NCBI RefSeq assembly: GCF_030867095.1
Contig: NC_081837.1
Span: 18,830,001 to 18,894,000, forward strand
Source of the DNA: Alligator mississippiensis
Lineage: Eukaryota; Chordata; Crocodylia; Alligatoridae
Reading direction: 5' to 3'
DNA length: 64,000 nt
Every line of letters begins with the position of its first letter. Positions within the stretch are counted from its first letter, which is position 1. Under the pieces are notes generated by a model, which saw nothing but the letters and a program-made list of their open reading frames with translations, made no database searches and was not told the origin of the DNA. Shown in pieces: positions 22,031 to 31,906 of this stretch. Made by a program: the position numbers and the translations under genes.

Positions 22031-22120
22031 CAGGGGTTCTCAAACTGCGGGTTGTGACCCCCCGGGGGAGGGGGGGGGCGCAAGCAGCTTAAAAAGGGGT
22101 TGCAAACTTCTCGTTCCCCA
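22031..22120 (+). mobile_element. hAT left terminus (CAGGGGTTCTCAAAC type)
   Basis: CAGGGGTTCTCAAACTGCGG followed by GTTGTGACCCCC is typical of the 5' end of Charlie-like hAT elements and their MITEs. No matching right end or 8-bp duplication of CATGAGTA was found downstream, so the element is truncated or highly diverged. Confidence 0.55.
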
Positions 22121-22987
22121 ACGCACAAACGCTCTACCTTCTTCCCTCCCCCAGCAGCGACACGTTTTTGGGCTCACCCACATTGCAAGTGTCTTTTGTT
22201 TTTAACGCCTTCTGCTTTGTCCTACTTCCCCTCATTTTTTTGGTGCTTGTTGCAACAGCCTCTTTTTCTGCACACTTTCTGCACCAGGCGCTAGGTGCGG
22301 GGTACTTTAGGGCTGCAGCGTACACAAGCGTTACATTTCCCACACACCCACTTTACAAAGCTAGCTCCAACACAGAGAACAGTTGTTTTATTGAGGTTTT
22401 GAGGCTGTGCTTTTCACACGCTTTTGCAGCCCATGTTGCTTTTCATGCCGGCACCAGACTGTCTGGGTTTTGTTTTTGACACCAGAAAAAGGCCAGTTGG
22501 CAGGCGGAAGCTGCCCCCTGAGGATCTTTAAATTCATAGAGCAGGGATAGGGGTGCATAAGCTGTATCCACGAACAGAGAATGGGACTCAGCCCGGTGGG
22601 ACACTTGTCCTGGTGGTACAAACCAGTTCCACCAGTTCAACACTTGCTGCTGATATCTGGCACAGTGCAGCGTATCCACAATTTTGAGGCAGATAGGACT
22701 CAGTCCAGCAGGATCCTTGCCCCCTCAAGAACAATTCAACAGCAATGCTGGCTGCTGGGCTTTTGCAACACTTGAACACCCAAACAAGGCAAAGGTAAGA
22801 CACCTGGCTATGCCCTCAGGGAGCATGGCTTGGATTATTTAAATGTTCACGTAAACAGGGTTTAATTGCCATGAATTTTGGTGTAAGCTATCCCACAGCA
22901 TGAAGTCCTGCAGTTGCAGGGCAAGGTTTCGAGGCGAGGTGAGGGATACACTCTCCTGGTCTTCTCACTCCCGCCAGCCCCCCCGCT

Positions 22988-23095
22988 TACGTACAGGAAG
23001 AGTACAACCATTTCAGGGCTGGAATGACTGCATGGTGGTTTTACAATACAAAGTCTTATGTTCTTAACTTCCCCCTTCCTCCTATTTCTAGTTCC
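22988..23095 (+). repeat. Dispersed ~110-bp repeat, copy 2
   Basis: Partner of 21604-21720, sharing CTGCATGGTGGTTTT and CAATACAAA followed by TCTTATG. Same orientation, about 1.4 kb apart. Confidence 0.55.
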
Positions 23096-23242
23096 CGAAT
23101 GCTGTTTCATATGCTGCTCTCGCTGTGCACAGCAGGCAGAAAAGAACAGAAGCCTCAGACACTTGCCTGGCGCCATTTCTGCCTCCAGTAAAAATGCAAT
23201 ATAATGTCCTTTTCTTTGTCTTTTCATGTAGTGCAGATAACG

Positions 23243-23247
23243 ATCCC
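23243..23247. repeat. Target-site duplication ATCCC of Gypsy element (left)
   Basis: ATCCC directly precedes the TGTGGCGG start of the LTR and recurs at 29508-29512 directly after the other LTR end (...TGCCACA). Confidence 0.92.
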
Positions 23248-24219
23248 TGTGGCGGGCCAGTAGGGGGCGCTACTGCGTTGAGCCGCCCACCTCCCTGCGC
23301 CCGACCACCTTCCAGGCTCCGAGTGCTTCCCTGGGGTGCCTCCCGTCCGGCTGACCCCTTCCCTGGAGCACACCCACTAGCCTGGGGTTTCCGCTGCCAC
23401 CATCCAAGGCTCTGGACTCACTTCTGGCTCTGCACACCTTGGAAAACACAGGCCTGATCGTCCAATGGGTCCTAGACCCAATACCAGCACTTGGGCACTT
23501 CCCCAAGTCAGGGGCTTATTAGGAAGCCTCCCTTAGTCTACAGACCTAAGGGGCCTCCTTGGCATAATTTAGACCCACCCCTCAATAAGTCTCCCATACC
23601 GGTCACAAGGAGAACTTTATTGATTACAGGGGGTAGGGCGGAAACAGGGTAAAAGGTAGAGCAATATCATAGAAATATTACAGGAATATCAAACGAATCC
23701 CATAGAGCAAACCAGGGTGGCTGAGGTAGCCGTTTAAATGCGCATCTGAGTTACTGAAGCTAAATATCTAATCGGATCTTTAGTAGCTTACTCACTCGCA
23801 TCGTCCAGAGGTGGTTGTTGTTTCCTCTGGAGGTAGGGCACTCTTGGAGCATATGATGATGAGGAGAGAGCCAGTTTCAGATTCACCTGGATGACCGCAT
23901 GGCTAATGGCTGACTCCCCCCTTCTTCTTGGACCAAGCCCTTAAATAACCTCTCTGACCTCAGCAGCCCGGTCCAATCGAAGCTGCCAATACTGGCCACA
24001 AGCCGACCAATCTCCCAAGCATCCCTGGCTACCTGGGCCCGCTCAGGGCCGGGTCTTTCCCCCCTGCCCAGGTGACTAGAGCATCCGCCTCCCAGGCGCC
24101 AGGCTTTTGTCATGTAGACAAGGTGGGAGATCCCCACCCTGAGGAATGAAACACCAGCCTCCCAGGCTGGCTGAGACAGGTCTCTGGAGAGGGGCACCGA
24201 CGGTGGCATTTCTGCCACA
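23248..24219 (-). repeat. 3' LTR of the Gypsy element (972 bp)
   Basis: Runs from TGTGGCGG to CTGCCACA. It matches the other LTR from its outer end to about 23813 and again over its last about 43 bases (24178-24219). Between these it has about 365 bp absent from the other LTR. It also has 17 extra bases near 23304. Ends are TG...CA in both orientations, as expected. Confidence 0.93.
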
Positions 24220-24235
24220 CTTCCCCCCTCTCCTT
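24220..24235 (-). other. Polypurine tract of the Gypsy element
   Basis: On the minus strand AAGGAGAGGGGGGAAG directly abuts the 3' LTR. Such a purine tract primes plus-strand DNA synthesis in LTR retrotransposons. Confidence 0.85.
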
Positions 24236-24435
24236 TACAAGCTCGGACACGGGGCCTCTCAGGGCCGTGGGTCCGGGCGTGTTGGGTCAGGGAGTTCCCA
24301 CGGGATGCCAGAAGAAGGAAAAGGGAAAAACCTGGAACACGAAACAAGTTAAGACAATAACATACAGAAACCATAAAACTTGATGGCAGTCTTACACTAG
24401 TGATCTCCTCACTAGTCCCGAGTCCCAAGGACCCA

Positions 24436-25055
24436 CTACCCAGAGTCCTTTCGTGACAAGGCGTCTGCTATCACGTTCTGGCTTCCTTTTATGTGTTGGA
24501 CCGTAAAATTAAATTCCTGCAGCTGCCAAGACCAACGTTGCAGCTTGGCATTGGTGTTGTGCATGGTCTGCAGCCACTGCAGTGGGGCATGGTCCGACAG
24601 GACGGTGAACTGTTGTCCCCACAAGTAGGGCTTCAGCTTGTTCAGGGCCCAGACGATGGCCAAGCACTCCTTCTCGATGGAGGACAGGTTTCGCTCCCGA
24701 GGGATTAGCTTCCGGCTGAGGTACGCCACGGGGTGCCGTGTCTCCTGGTGGTCCTGTAAGAGCACAGCTCCCAGTCCTACGTCGGAGGCATCCGTTGCCA
24801 CGTAGAAGGGTTTATCCTGGAGCGGTGCCTTCAGGATCAGTTGTTTGACCAGGGCCGCCTTGAGGGTGTCAAACGCTTCCTGGCTCCCCTGCTTCCAGAC
24901 CACCGGGTCCGGGCTGCCCTTCTTGGTCAGCTCGTGCAGCGGGGCTGCGGTTGCTCCAAACCCCGGGACAAATCTTCGGTAGTAACCCGCCAGGCCGAGG
25001 AAGGCTCTGACTTGCTTCTTGGTCTGTGGAGGCGGCCAGTCTTTGATGGCCTCAT
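24436..25055 (-). pseudogene. Gypsy RNase H domain and pol C-terminus
   Basis: The frame carries the end of the reverse transcriptase connection (KKQVRAFLGLAGYYRRFVPG) and RNase H: TDASDVGLGAVLLQ with the first catalytic Asp, the SSIEKECLAIVWAL helix with the catalytic Glu and VLSDHAPLQWLQ with the third acidic residue. It ends HIKGSQNVIADALSRKDSG at 24436. It lies in a different frame from the upstream reverse transcriptase because of a single-base indel near 25050-25056. There is no integrase after it, the place where ordinary Gypsy elements have one; only about 200 bp separate the stop from the polypurine tract. Confidence 0.93.
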
Positions 25056-27540
25056 CTTGTCCCACAAGGGAGCAATCTGACCTCCGCCCACACGATGACC
25101 CAAGTAGACTACCTCCGATAGTGCCCACTGGCACTTCTTGACTTTCACCGTAAGACCAGCTTGCTTGATCTTACCTAGCACGGTGGTCAGGTGAGTCAGG
25201 TGCGACCCGAAATCCGGACTGAAGATGGCGATGTCATCGATGTAAGCCATGGCAAACTGCTCACAACCTTGCAGCAGATTATTGATCAGCCTCTGGAAAG
25301 AGGCAGGCGAGTTGCGCAAACCGAAAGGTAAAACTGTGAACTCGTATAGCCCCGTAGGTGTAGTAAAGGCAGACTTGGCTATGGCATCCGGGTCCAGGGC
25401 CATCTGCCAAAATCCTTTGGACAGATCGAGAGTTGAGATCACCTTGGCTGGGCCCAGGCGATCCAGCAACGTGTCCATCCTGGGCATAGGGTACGCATCA
25501 GGGGTGGTAATGGCATTCAGCTTCCGGTAGTCCACACAGAACCGGATGGTCCCATCCTGCTTCCGGACGAGTACCACCGGACTGGCCCAGGGACTCGTCG
25601 AAGGCCGAATTACCCCCAACTCCTCCATCTCTGCGATCTCCCGTTTTATTTCTTGCCTCACCTTCTCATTGACTGGGTAATGTCGGGAGTATATAGGGCG
25701 ATGGCTGCCCGTCTCTATCGAGTGTACCGCCAGGTCCGTTCTACCTGGTTTATTAGAGAACACAGTCTCAAAGTCCTTGAGCGCTGCGAGCAGCTGGTCC
25801 TTGTCCTGGGAGGGCAGATGGTCCGGCAGGCGGAGTTCCTCGATCCCTGCCTCGCCATCCCAGTCTCCATACATGACCGGCTCCTCGGGGTCCTCCGGAG
25901 TTCCCTCAACGGAGGGGACCCAGAATACCATCTCCTTTCTGTTGTAGTAGGGTTTAAGCATGTTCACGTGAATTGTCTTAGGTTTCCTACCCTTAATACC
26001 CACTACATAGGTCACATCATCCAGTCTGTCCAGGACAGCATCGGGACCTTCCCAAGCAGCTTGCAGCTTGTCTGTTTTTAGTGGCAGGAAAACCATCACA
26101 TTCTCACCCCACTCAAAGGTACGTAAGCGGGCCTTCTCATCATACCAGGACCTTTGCTTCTCCTGGGCCTGTCCCAGGGAGTCCCATGCCACCTTCATCA
26201 TGTCAGTCAGTTTCTGACAGAAATCAAGCACATACTCCACCACGGAGGTCTTGGTGGAAGCGATCTTCCCTTCCCACTCCTCTCTCACCAAATCGAGAGG
26301 ACCTCGCACTCGCCTCCCGAACATCAGCTCGAAGGGCGAGAACCCAGTGGACTCCTGGGGCACCTCCCGGTAGGCAAAGAGCAGATGCGGCAGTTTCTCA
26401 TCCCAGTCATTGGGGTTGGAGTACACATAGGCCTTGAGCATCCCTTTCAATGTCCCGTTGAACCTTTCCACCAGCCCATTTGTCTGAGGGTGGTAGGCTG
26501 TGGTCTTAAGGTGTTGCACCCCACAGCAGTCCCACAGGCACTCCATTATCTCCGCCATGAAGTTCCCGCCCCGGTCCGTCAGGATCTTGGAGGGAAAACC
26601 CAGCTGGCAGAAGACCTTGATGAGGGCATCAGCAACCACGGGTGCCTCGATGGAGGTCAAGGCAACTGCCTCCGGGTACCGCGTTGCATAATCCACCAGA
26701 GTCAGTATGTATTTCTTTCCTCTACGAGTCCTATGCTTCAGCGGTCCCACAATGTCCACTGCCACCCTGTGGAAGGGTTGGTCTATGATCGGGAGGGGCT
26801 GCAGGGGAGCCCTTCTCTTGTCCCCGCTTTTGCCCGTCCGCTGGCATGTCTCGCAGGATTTGCAACAGTCCGTCACATTCTGGGCAATTCTGGGCCAAAA
26901 AAAGTTCACCTGCAACCGCTGGCGTGTCCGTTCCCTGACCATGTGACCAGCACACGGTAGATCATGAGCCAGGGCAAGCAATTGCTGTCTGTATTTTCGG
27001 GGTACTATGAGCTGGCGCTGGGGCACCCTGGTCTCGGCATGGTTCTTTGGCACCCACAACCGATAGAGAAGCCCCTTATCCCAGACCACCTGTTCCCTCT
27101 TGTCCGGAGTGAACTCTGTCTCTTGCTCCTGAGCCATCTGCCGGAGTCCCTCCAAGCTGGAGTCCTCCCAAACCTCCCGCTTGAACTCCTCTTGCCCAGC
27201 TAGGCAATCAGCAGGGAGTGCACACTCACCCACAGGGACTTCCTGGGTCTCCGGTACCTTCAGGGGTGTGGACCCCACTCCGTGAATAGTGAGGGTCTTC
27301 CCCGGGATTATGTCTGCAGGTGAGACCAGGCTGGAACTAATCAGTGTCACACTGGCCCCCGTGTCCAGTTCCCCCACAAGGGTCCTCTCCTTCACCGTGA
27401 TCATGGTCCGGTGGGGGGCCATCACCTCCTCTGAGTTTGTGATCCTGTAGCAACAGACACTCTCCTCAGAGGGGCTCTGGCCCTCCCCCTCACTGCTCAC
27501 GGCTGTTGCACGCCTGACAGGCCTGGGTCTAGTGCTCAGC
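25050..27540 (-). pseudogene. Gypsy protease, integrase and reverse transcriptase (order PR-IN-RT)
   Basis: Reading on the minus strand: aspartic protease with LVGELDTGASVTLI near 27350-27375; integrase zinc-binding HHCC region at about 26830-26970 (HDLPCAGH ... CKSCETC); integrase core with VDIVGP (near 26750), LTDRGGNF (near 26578) and the catalytic Glu in GLVERFNG (near 26460); a linker; then reverse transcriptase with the IREIAEMEELGVI-type start near 25640, DYRKLNAITTPDAYPMPRMD, LDLSKGFWQMAL, LPFGLRNSPASFQ and the YIDD active site at about 25235-25246. All are in one frame with gag. The frame breaks near 25055 at the junction with RNase H. Catalytic residues visible here are intact. Confidence 0.95.
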
Positions 27541-28784
27541 TTTGGGCAGTTGGGCTTGATGTGGCCCTGCTCCCCGCAGTTATAGCACCCCCTCTTTTCC
27601 GAATTGGGTGGTTTGTCCGAATCTGGGGCCGCCTTGCGCTCGGCAGGAGGTGGCCCTCTTTCCCCTTTTTGACCTGGGCCTCCCTTCCCCCCTCTTTGGA
27701 ACCCTTTTTGCTCCTTCCCAGAGTAGGGAGGCTTCTCACGGTTTAGGAACAGTCGGTCTGCAATGTCTGCGGCCTCGTAAACATCTTTGGTGTCCCTGTC
27801 CCTGACCAGGGTCTTAACCTCTCTTGGACAGCAAAAATAGAATTGTTCCAGCACCAGGAGATGGCTTGCCTTATCTAAATTGTCAACCTTGGCTTCAGCT
27901 AACCATTTACTTCATGTGTCGTACAACATGACCACATAATCATTCAATGACTTTTCGGGTTGTGGGCACGTATTCCGGAATTTTTTCCGAAAATAATCCG
28001 GTCCTAACTTGAACCGTTTGGACACAGCAGCTTTGAAGGCATTATAGTCATCAGCTGCACCTGGGGGCAGGCTGTTCAGGATCACCGCCATGTCACCTTC
28101 TACCAGAGCAGACAAGTACATCATGATCTTTTCCTCCGGCACCTTACACCGCTGGGCTTGTCTTTCGAAGTTGCTTAGGAACACCGCAGAATCGTCTCCT
28201 TCTCGGTAGCGAGCGAAGGCGGAGACGTCCAGTTTGAGCTGTTTCCCAGACACTTGCGGAGGGTCCGCGTTTCCCCCGTTGGTCTGCAGACGGAGTTGAG
28301 CATCGAGCTTTTTCTGTTCATGCTCTATCTTTTGTGCCTCCAACTGGGCTTCCCTCTCCATCCTCCTCTCTTCCCGCTGTTCCCTCTCACGCTGGGCCTC
28401 GAGCTCCAGCCTTTTCAATGCCAGCTGCTCCTTCTCGTGCTGGGCCTCCAGCTGTTTCTCCTCCAGCCGTCGTTGTTCCTTCTTTTCTTCCCACTCCAAC
28501 TTCCTCTCTTCCAGCTCCATCCTTTTCATCTCTCTCTCATGGAGTTGCTGTTGCTCGCTCTTGGAGAGTGATCTCCCGGCAGCCTCTGGGCTTGGCGAGC
28601 GGGAGTGTGGTCCTGGGTCAGGCCTAGGACTTGATGAGCGTGAAGCTGACGCTGGTCTTGACTCGCTGGTGCACAAGAGTTTAACCAGCTCATCCTTCTT
28701 TAGCCTTCCTGTTGCGTGAAGGCCTCTCTCTTTTGCCAGTTCCTTCAGTTCGGGCACAGTCATCCGGACATACTCGTCTTCCAT
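27540..28784 (-). pseudogene. Gypsy gag: SAP-like start, coiled coil, SCAN-like capsid, CCHC knuckle
   Basis: The Met at 28784 opens a frame beginning MEDEYVRMTVPELKELAKER, whose LKELAKERGL...GRLKKDELVKLL pattern resembles a SAP motif (residues about 8-38). A very charged Glu/Arg/Gln coiled coil follows (about 77-165). The capsid-like domain begins around residue 184 (LDVSAFARYREGDDSAVFLS) and continues past a TGA at 27912-27914 into SHLLVLEQFYFCCPREVKTL, strongly reminiscent of the SCAN domain of vertebrate zinc-finger proteins, which is known to derive from a Gmr1-like gag. A CCHC knuckle, CYNCGEQGHIKPNC, lies at 27546-27587. Gag and pol share one frame, so a single polyprotein is likely. 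The TGA is the only stop in gag. Confidence 0.92.
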
Positions 28785-28897
28785 CCTGACTCTCTACACT
28801 ATCCAGTCGACCCGATGTCAAATTAGAAATTGTTTGCTGAAGGGATTTCAGTGACTCTAGTCCTTTTCCCAAATTATGCCTCCAATACAGCAGGGTA

Positions 28898-28920
28898 TTC
28901 GGATCCCACCACTGCCACCA
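28898..28920 (-). other. Primer binding site, tRNA-Leu-like
   Basis: Two bases inside the 5' LTR the minus strand reads TGGTGGCAGTGGTGGGATCC. Its complement closely matches the 3' end of vertebrate leucine tRNAs of the TTCGAATCCCACCGCTGCCA type plus CCA, with about two mismatches. It is in the right place for minus-strand priming. The tRNA identity is from general knowledge and should be confirmed by alignment. Confidence 0.75.
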
Positions 28921-28922
28921 CG

Positions 28923-29507
28923 TGTGGCAGGCCAGTAGGGGGCGCTACTGCGTTGAGCTGCCCACCTCCCAGGCTCTGAGTGCTTCCCTGGGGTGCCTCA
29001 CGTCCGGACGACCCCTTCCCTGGAGCACACCCGCTAGCCTGGGGTTTCCACTGCCACCATCCAAGGCTCTGGACTCACTTCTGGCTCTGCGCACCTTGGA
29101 AAACACAGGCCTGATCGTCCAATGGGTCCTAGACCCAATACCAGCACTTGAGCACTTCCCCAAGTCAGGGGCTTATTAGGAAGCCTCCCTTAGTCCACAG
29201 ACCTAAGGGGCCTCCTTGGCATAATTTAGACCCACCCCTCAATAAGTCTCCCACACCGGTCACAAGGAGAACTTTATTGATTACAGGGGGTAGGGCGGAA
29301 ACAGGGTAAAAGGTAGAGCAATATCATAGAAATATTACAGGAATATCAAAGGAATCCCATAGAGCAAACCAGGGTGGCTGAGGTAGCCGTTTAAATGCGC
29401 ATCTGAGTTACTGAAGCTAAATATCTAATCGGATCTTTAGTAGCTTACTCACTCGCATCGTCCAGATGTCTCTGGAGAGGGGCACCGACGGTGGCATTTC
29501 TGCCACA
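28923..29507 (-). repeat. 5' LTR of the Gypsy element (585 bp)
   Basis: Runs from TGTGGCAG to TGCCACA and pairs with the LTR at 23248-24219. It lacks the internal block of about 365 bp and a 17-bp segment of the other LTR. Confidence 0.93.
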
Positions 29508-29512
29508 ATCCC
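29508..29512. repeat. Target-site duplication ATCCC of Gypsy element (right)
   Basis: Right partner of 23243-23247. Confidence 0.92.
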
Positions 29513-29865
29513 AAGTAATTATGCTTTCTACATGACTGGTGACTCACTCACAGCACCCCTGGTTGGTGGTGGCCTGCATGCCTCCTCTCACTCTTGCTTC
29601 TTGAACACCCATTCTAGCCTGTTTTCTTGGGTTAAAAAAAGTTCTCTCTAAAAGTCAAGACCAAGACTACCTGCAGATCTGAAGTGTTGGCTGAAAGTAA
29701 ACTTCGTGATATAATGTTATTCTTTTCACACACAAAAAAAGTTTTTCAGCTAGCTTTTCACTACCAAGGGCATCACACACACACCACCCTTTTTCTTTGT
29801 CTTTGTCCGTGTAACCCCATTTTTTTTTTTAACTTAGTCCCAATTTTTTAAACCTTACTTGTAAA
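29513..29865. other. No recognisable gene
   Basis: AT-rich DNA with short homopolymer runs (a T-run near 29820). Nothing coding. Confidence 0.3.
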
Positions 29866-29873
29866 CTCTACAT

Positions 29874-30057
29874 CAGAGCAGGCAATCACTTTGGGGAGAG
29901 GGCCACTTACTGAGTTTCAGCAAGCCATCAAGGGCCACACGACAGGCAGCCCAGGGCAGATTAATACCAATTCTCTAAATTTTAGGGGCCCCACGGGCCA
30001 GGTAGAATGGCCTGGCGGGTCGCATCCAGCCCCCAGGCTACATTTTGCCCATCCCTG
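29874..30057. mobile_element. hAT MITE with 8-bp target-site duplication CTCTACAT
   Basis: The 184-bp unit begins CAGAGCAGGCAATCACTTTG and ends TTTTGCCCATCCCTG; the ends are imperfect inverted repeats of the CAGGGGTGGGCAA type. CTCTACAT occurs directly before it (29866-29873) and directly after it (30058-30065). It is non-coding and depends on a hAT transposase supplied elsewhere. Confidence 0.9.
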
Positions 30058-30065
30058 CTCTACAT

Positions 30066-30905
30066 CCACATATACTCCAGCCTGCCCTCTCACTCTCCCT
30101 TAGTCTTTCCTGCAATGTGGTGGCTTTTTTAGACAAAACCCATGGTTTTTTTGCAAAAGTCTTGATAAAACCAGCCAGTCCCACTGATGTAGGATTTCAA
30201 GCTGGGCAGCTTGTTGGCTGTGGTATTCTACCCTGCTGGGGCAAAACAGTCTTTCCCCCACCATCCCTGAAGGCCCCACAGCTACAGGCTTTAACATAAC
30301 AACATTCATGCTTTCATGTTTCATTACATCTAGCATAGTGCACTTTCTGCTGTAATCAAAATATGACTCAATGGTCATCCTCATGCAAAATCTAAAAATA
30401 TCTTTTTAAGGCTTTCCACGTCTAAGAATAGTCCTTCCACACACCATGCACCTTCCCCCCTTTTGTATTATTAAAAAAAGCGGTTTTCAGCCAGGTTTTC
30501 GCTACTCTCTCTTGCTATAGTGCAGCTTCTTTAAGAATGCCGATTCTAGCTTGTTTTCCTGGGTAAAAAAGAATAAAAGAAAAAAGGGTTTTTCCTAAAA
30601 AAGTGAAGGGACCAAGACTACGTGGAGGGTCTGAACAAAGTGCTGCCTGCCAGTGTGGTGGGCGGCGCACGCGCACACACATGCACACATTCTATTTGCA
30701 ATAACAACAGCGCTGAACTGAAATATAGTCCTCAGTTTCAATGTCCAGGATGCACAGAAAGGATTTGTTTTGGTCCACGTATCTAGAGGAAATGAGTGGC
30801 ATTGAGCCACTCAGACAGCTTCACGGTTTCTCACCTAAAAATGAGCACCCAAGGTTTTCAGTCATTTCCAGCATAATAGTAGTGTGAGTATGCTTCTGAA
30901 TGCAC
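30066..30905. other. No recognisable gene
   Basis: AT-rich and homopolymer-containing DNA. A short segment near 30106-30140 faintly resembles the repeat at 21604 and 22988. No coding region is supported. Confidence 0.3.
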
Positions 30906-30907
30906 CA

Positions 30908-30915
30908 GGCTAGAC
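30908..30915. repeat. 8-bp target-site duplication GGCTAGAC (left)
   Basis: GGCTAGAC precedes the CAGCGGTTCTGAACC terminus and recurs at 34614-34621. Confidence 0.88.
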
Positions 30916-31079
30916 CAGCGGTTCTGAACCGGGGGTACATTTCCTCCCCAGAGCAGGCTAGGATGGAGGGGGAAAACCATTCCTAGCCTTTAAAGGCATG
31001 AAAAAAGGATTTCTAAAGAAGACCGTGATTCTTTGTGTCCTTCGAGAAGCACGAGAACAAACCATCTTAAAGGAAGTTG

Positions 31080-31270
31080 GAAATTGGGAAGAACTACCTA
31101 GCTGTAAGGATATCTGTAGACTGGAAGAGGGAGGATTGTTAAATCACCTGCACTGTGGGGGGGTTTAAGATCAGGTGATACCTCTGTCTGTGGTAATCTA
31201 GATGTCACTGATCCTGCCTCCAAGCGGATGAATGGACTGGATGATGCCTTTAAGTCCACTGACCCTGAAA
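31080..31270 (+). mobile_element. Old CR1/L3-like 3' tail fragment
   Basis: The segment AAGATCAGGTGATACCTCTG, then GGTAATCTAGATGTCACTGATCC and ATGGACTGGATGATGCC..TTTAAG resembles the conserved 3' region of CR1 elements (GGACTAGATGACCT..TAAGGTCC). It is strongly diverged and lacks the terminal repeats. It lies inside the hAT unit. Confidence 0.4.
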
Positions 31271-31808
31271 CTTCCCCACATGTAGCCTCAGCTCTGGCCG
31301 CTCGTTCTCACCATCCTCTGTCCTGAGGCCTCCTTTTCCTTTCTCATCTGTCCTTCCTCCCCACTCTGCCCCCATCGAGTTCTTCTGCCATCTTTCCCTT
31401 CTCAACAGGCCATCTCCATACTCCCTCCTCTCTGCAAGCTGTCACATAGCCTATCCCTCCCCATTTCTTTTTGCCAACTCAAATTCCACCCTCCTGACAC
31501 CATCTCCTATCTTCTGCAGCCGATGGAAAATATTTCCTCTTGATGCCATCATTTGGCAGCTGGGGTGGGGTGGGGAGGGGAAGGGGTGACCCTTATCCCC
31601 AAGCCCAGAAGGTCCCTTCCACTCACAGTGGCACAGCAGAGATCCCGATGCTGCGGATAAAACGCTATACCCTGAACAGCACGAGCACAGATGCAGCCAC
31701 CTCCGACCACTGCTGCATCCACACTGAGCCCTGCCAGCCACAGGGCAACTTATGTTCCTCTGTCTCCGTGAACACCAGTGACATCACAATGGGGGTTGCA
31801 GTGGGTGA

Positions 31809-31906
31809 TGGGGGGGGAGGGGAAACCAGGAGGGATGGAAAGTGTGGGGGGGGGGAGGGAGGGCTGAAGATGGGCTTCCCGCACTCAGTCCAGGTGGGGG
31901 GGGGGG
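31809..31906 (+). repeat. G-rich low-complexity cluster
   Basis: Three long G-runs (about 8, 10 and 10 G) and several GGG/GGGG groups occur within 100 bases. The strand can in principle form G-quadruplexes; nothing else is encoded. Confidence 0.6.

Larger units (their letters stand above)
23248..29507 (-). mobile_element. Full-length Gmr1-like Ty3/Gypsy LTR retrotransposon
   Basis: A 6260-bp element on the minus strand with two related LTRs, a perfect ATCCC 5-bp target duplication, a primer binding site next to the 5' LTR, a polypurine tract next to the 3' LTR and a gag-protease-integrase-reverse transcriptase-RNase H coding region. Integrase lies before reverse transcriptase, unlike ordinary Gypsy elements and like the Gmr1 group. 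The two LTRs differ by roughly a dozen substitutions over some 560 aligned bases plus two indels (counted by eye), so the insertion is moderately young. One in-frame stop and one frameshift mean this copy is not autonomous as it stands. Confidence 0.95.

Noticed and set aside
25653..26960. Long plus-strand frames opposite Gypsy pol
   Set aside because: Antisense shadows; no independent domain.
28254..28627. Plus-strand leucine- and proline-rich frames opposite the Gypsy gag coiled coil
   Set aside because: Antisense shadows of the Glu/Arg-rich coiled-coil codons.
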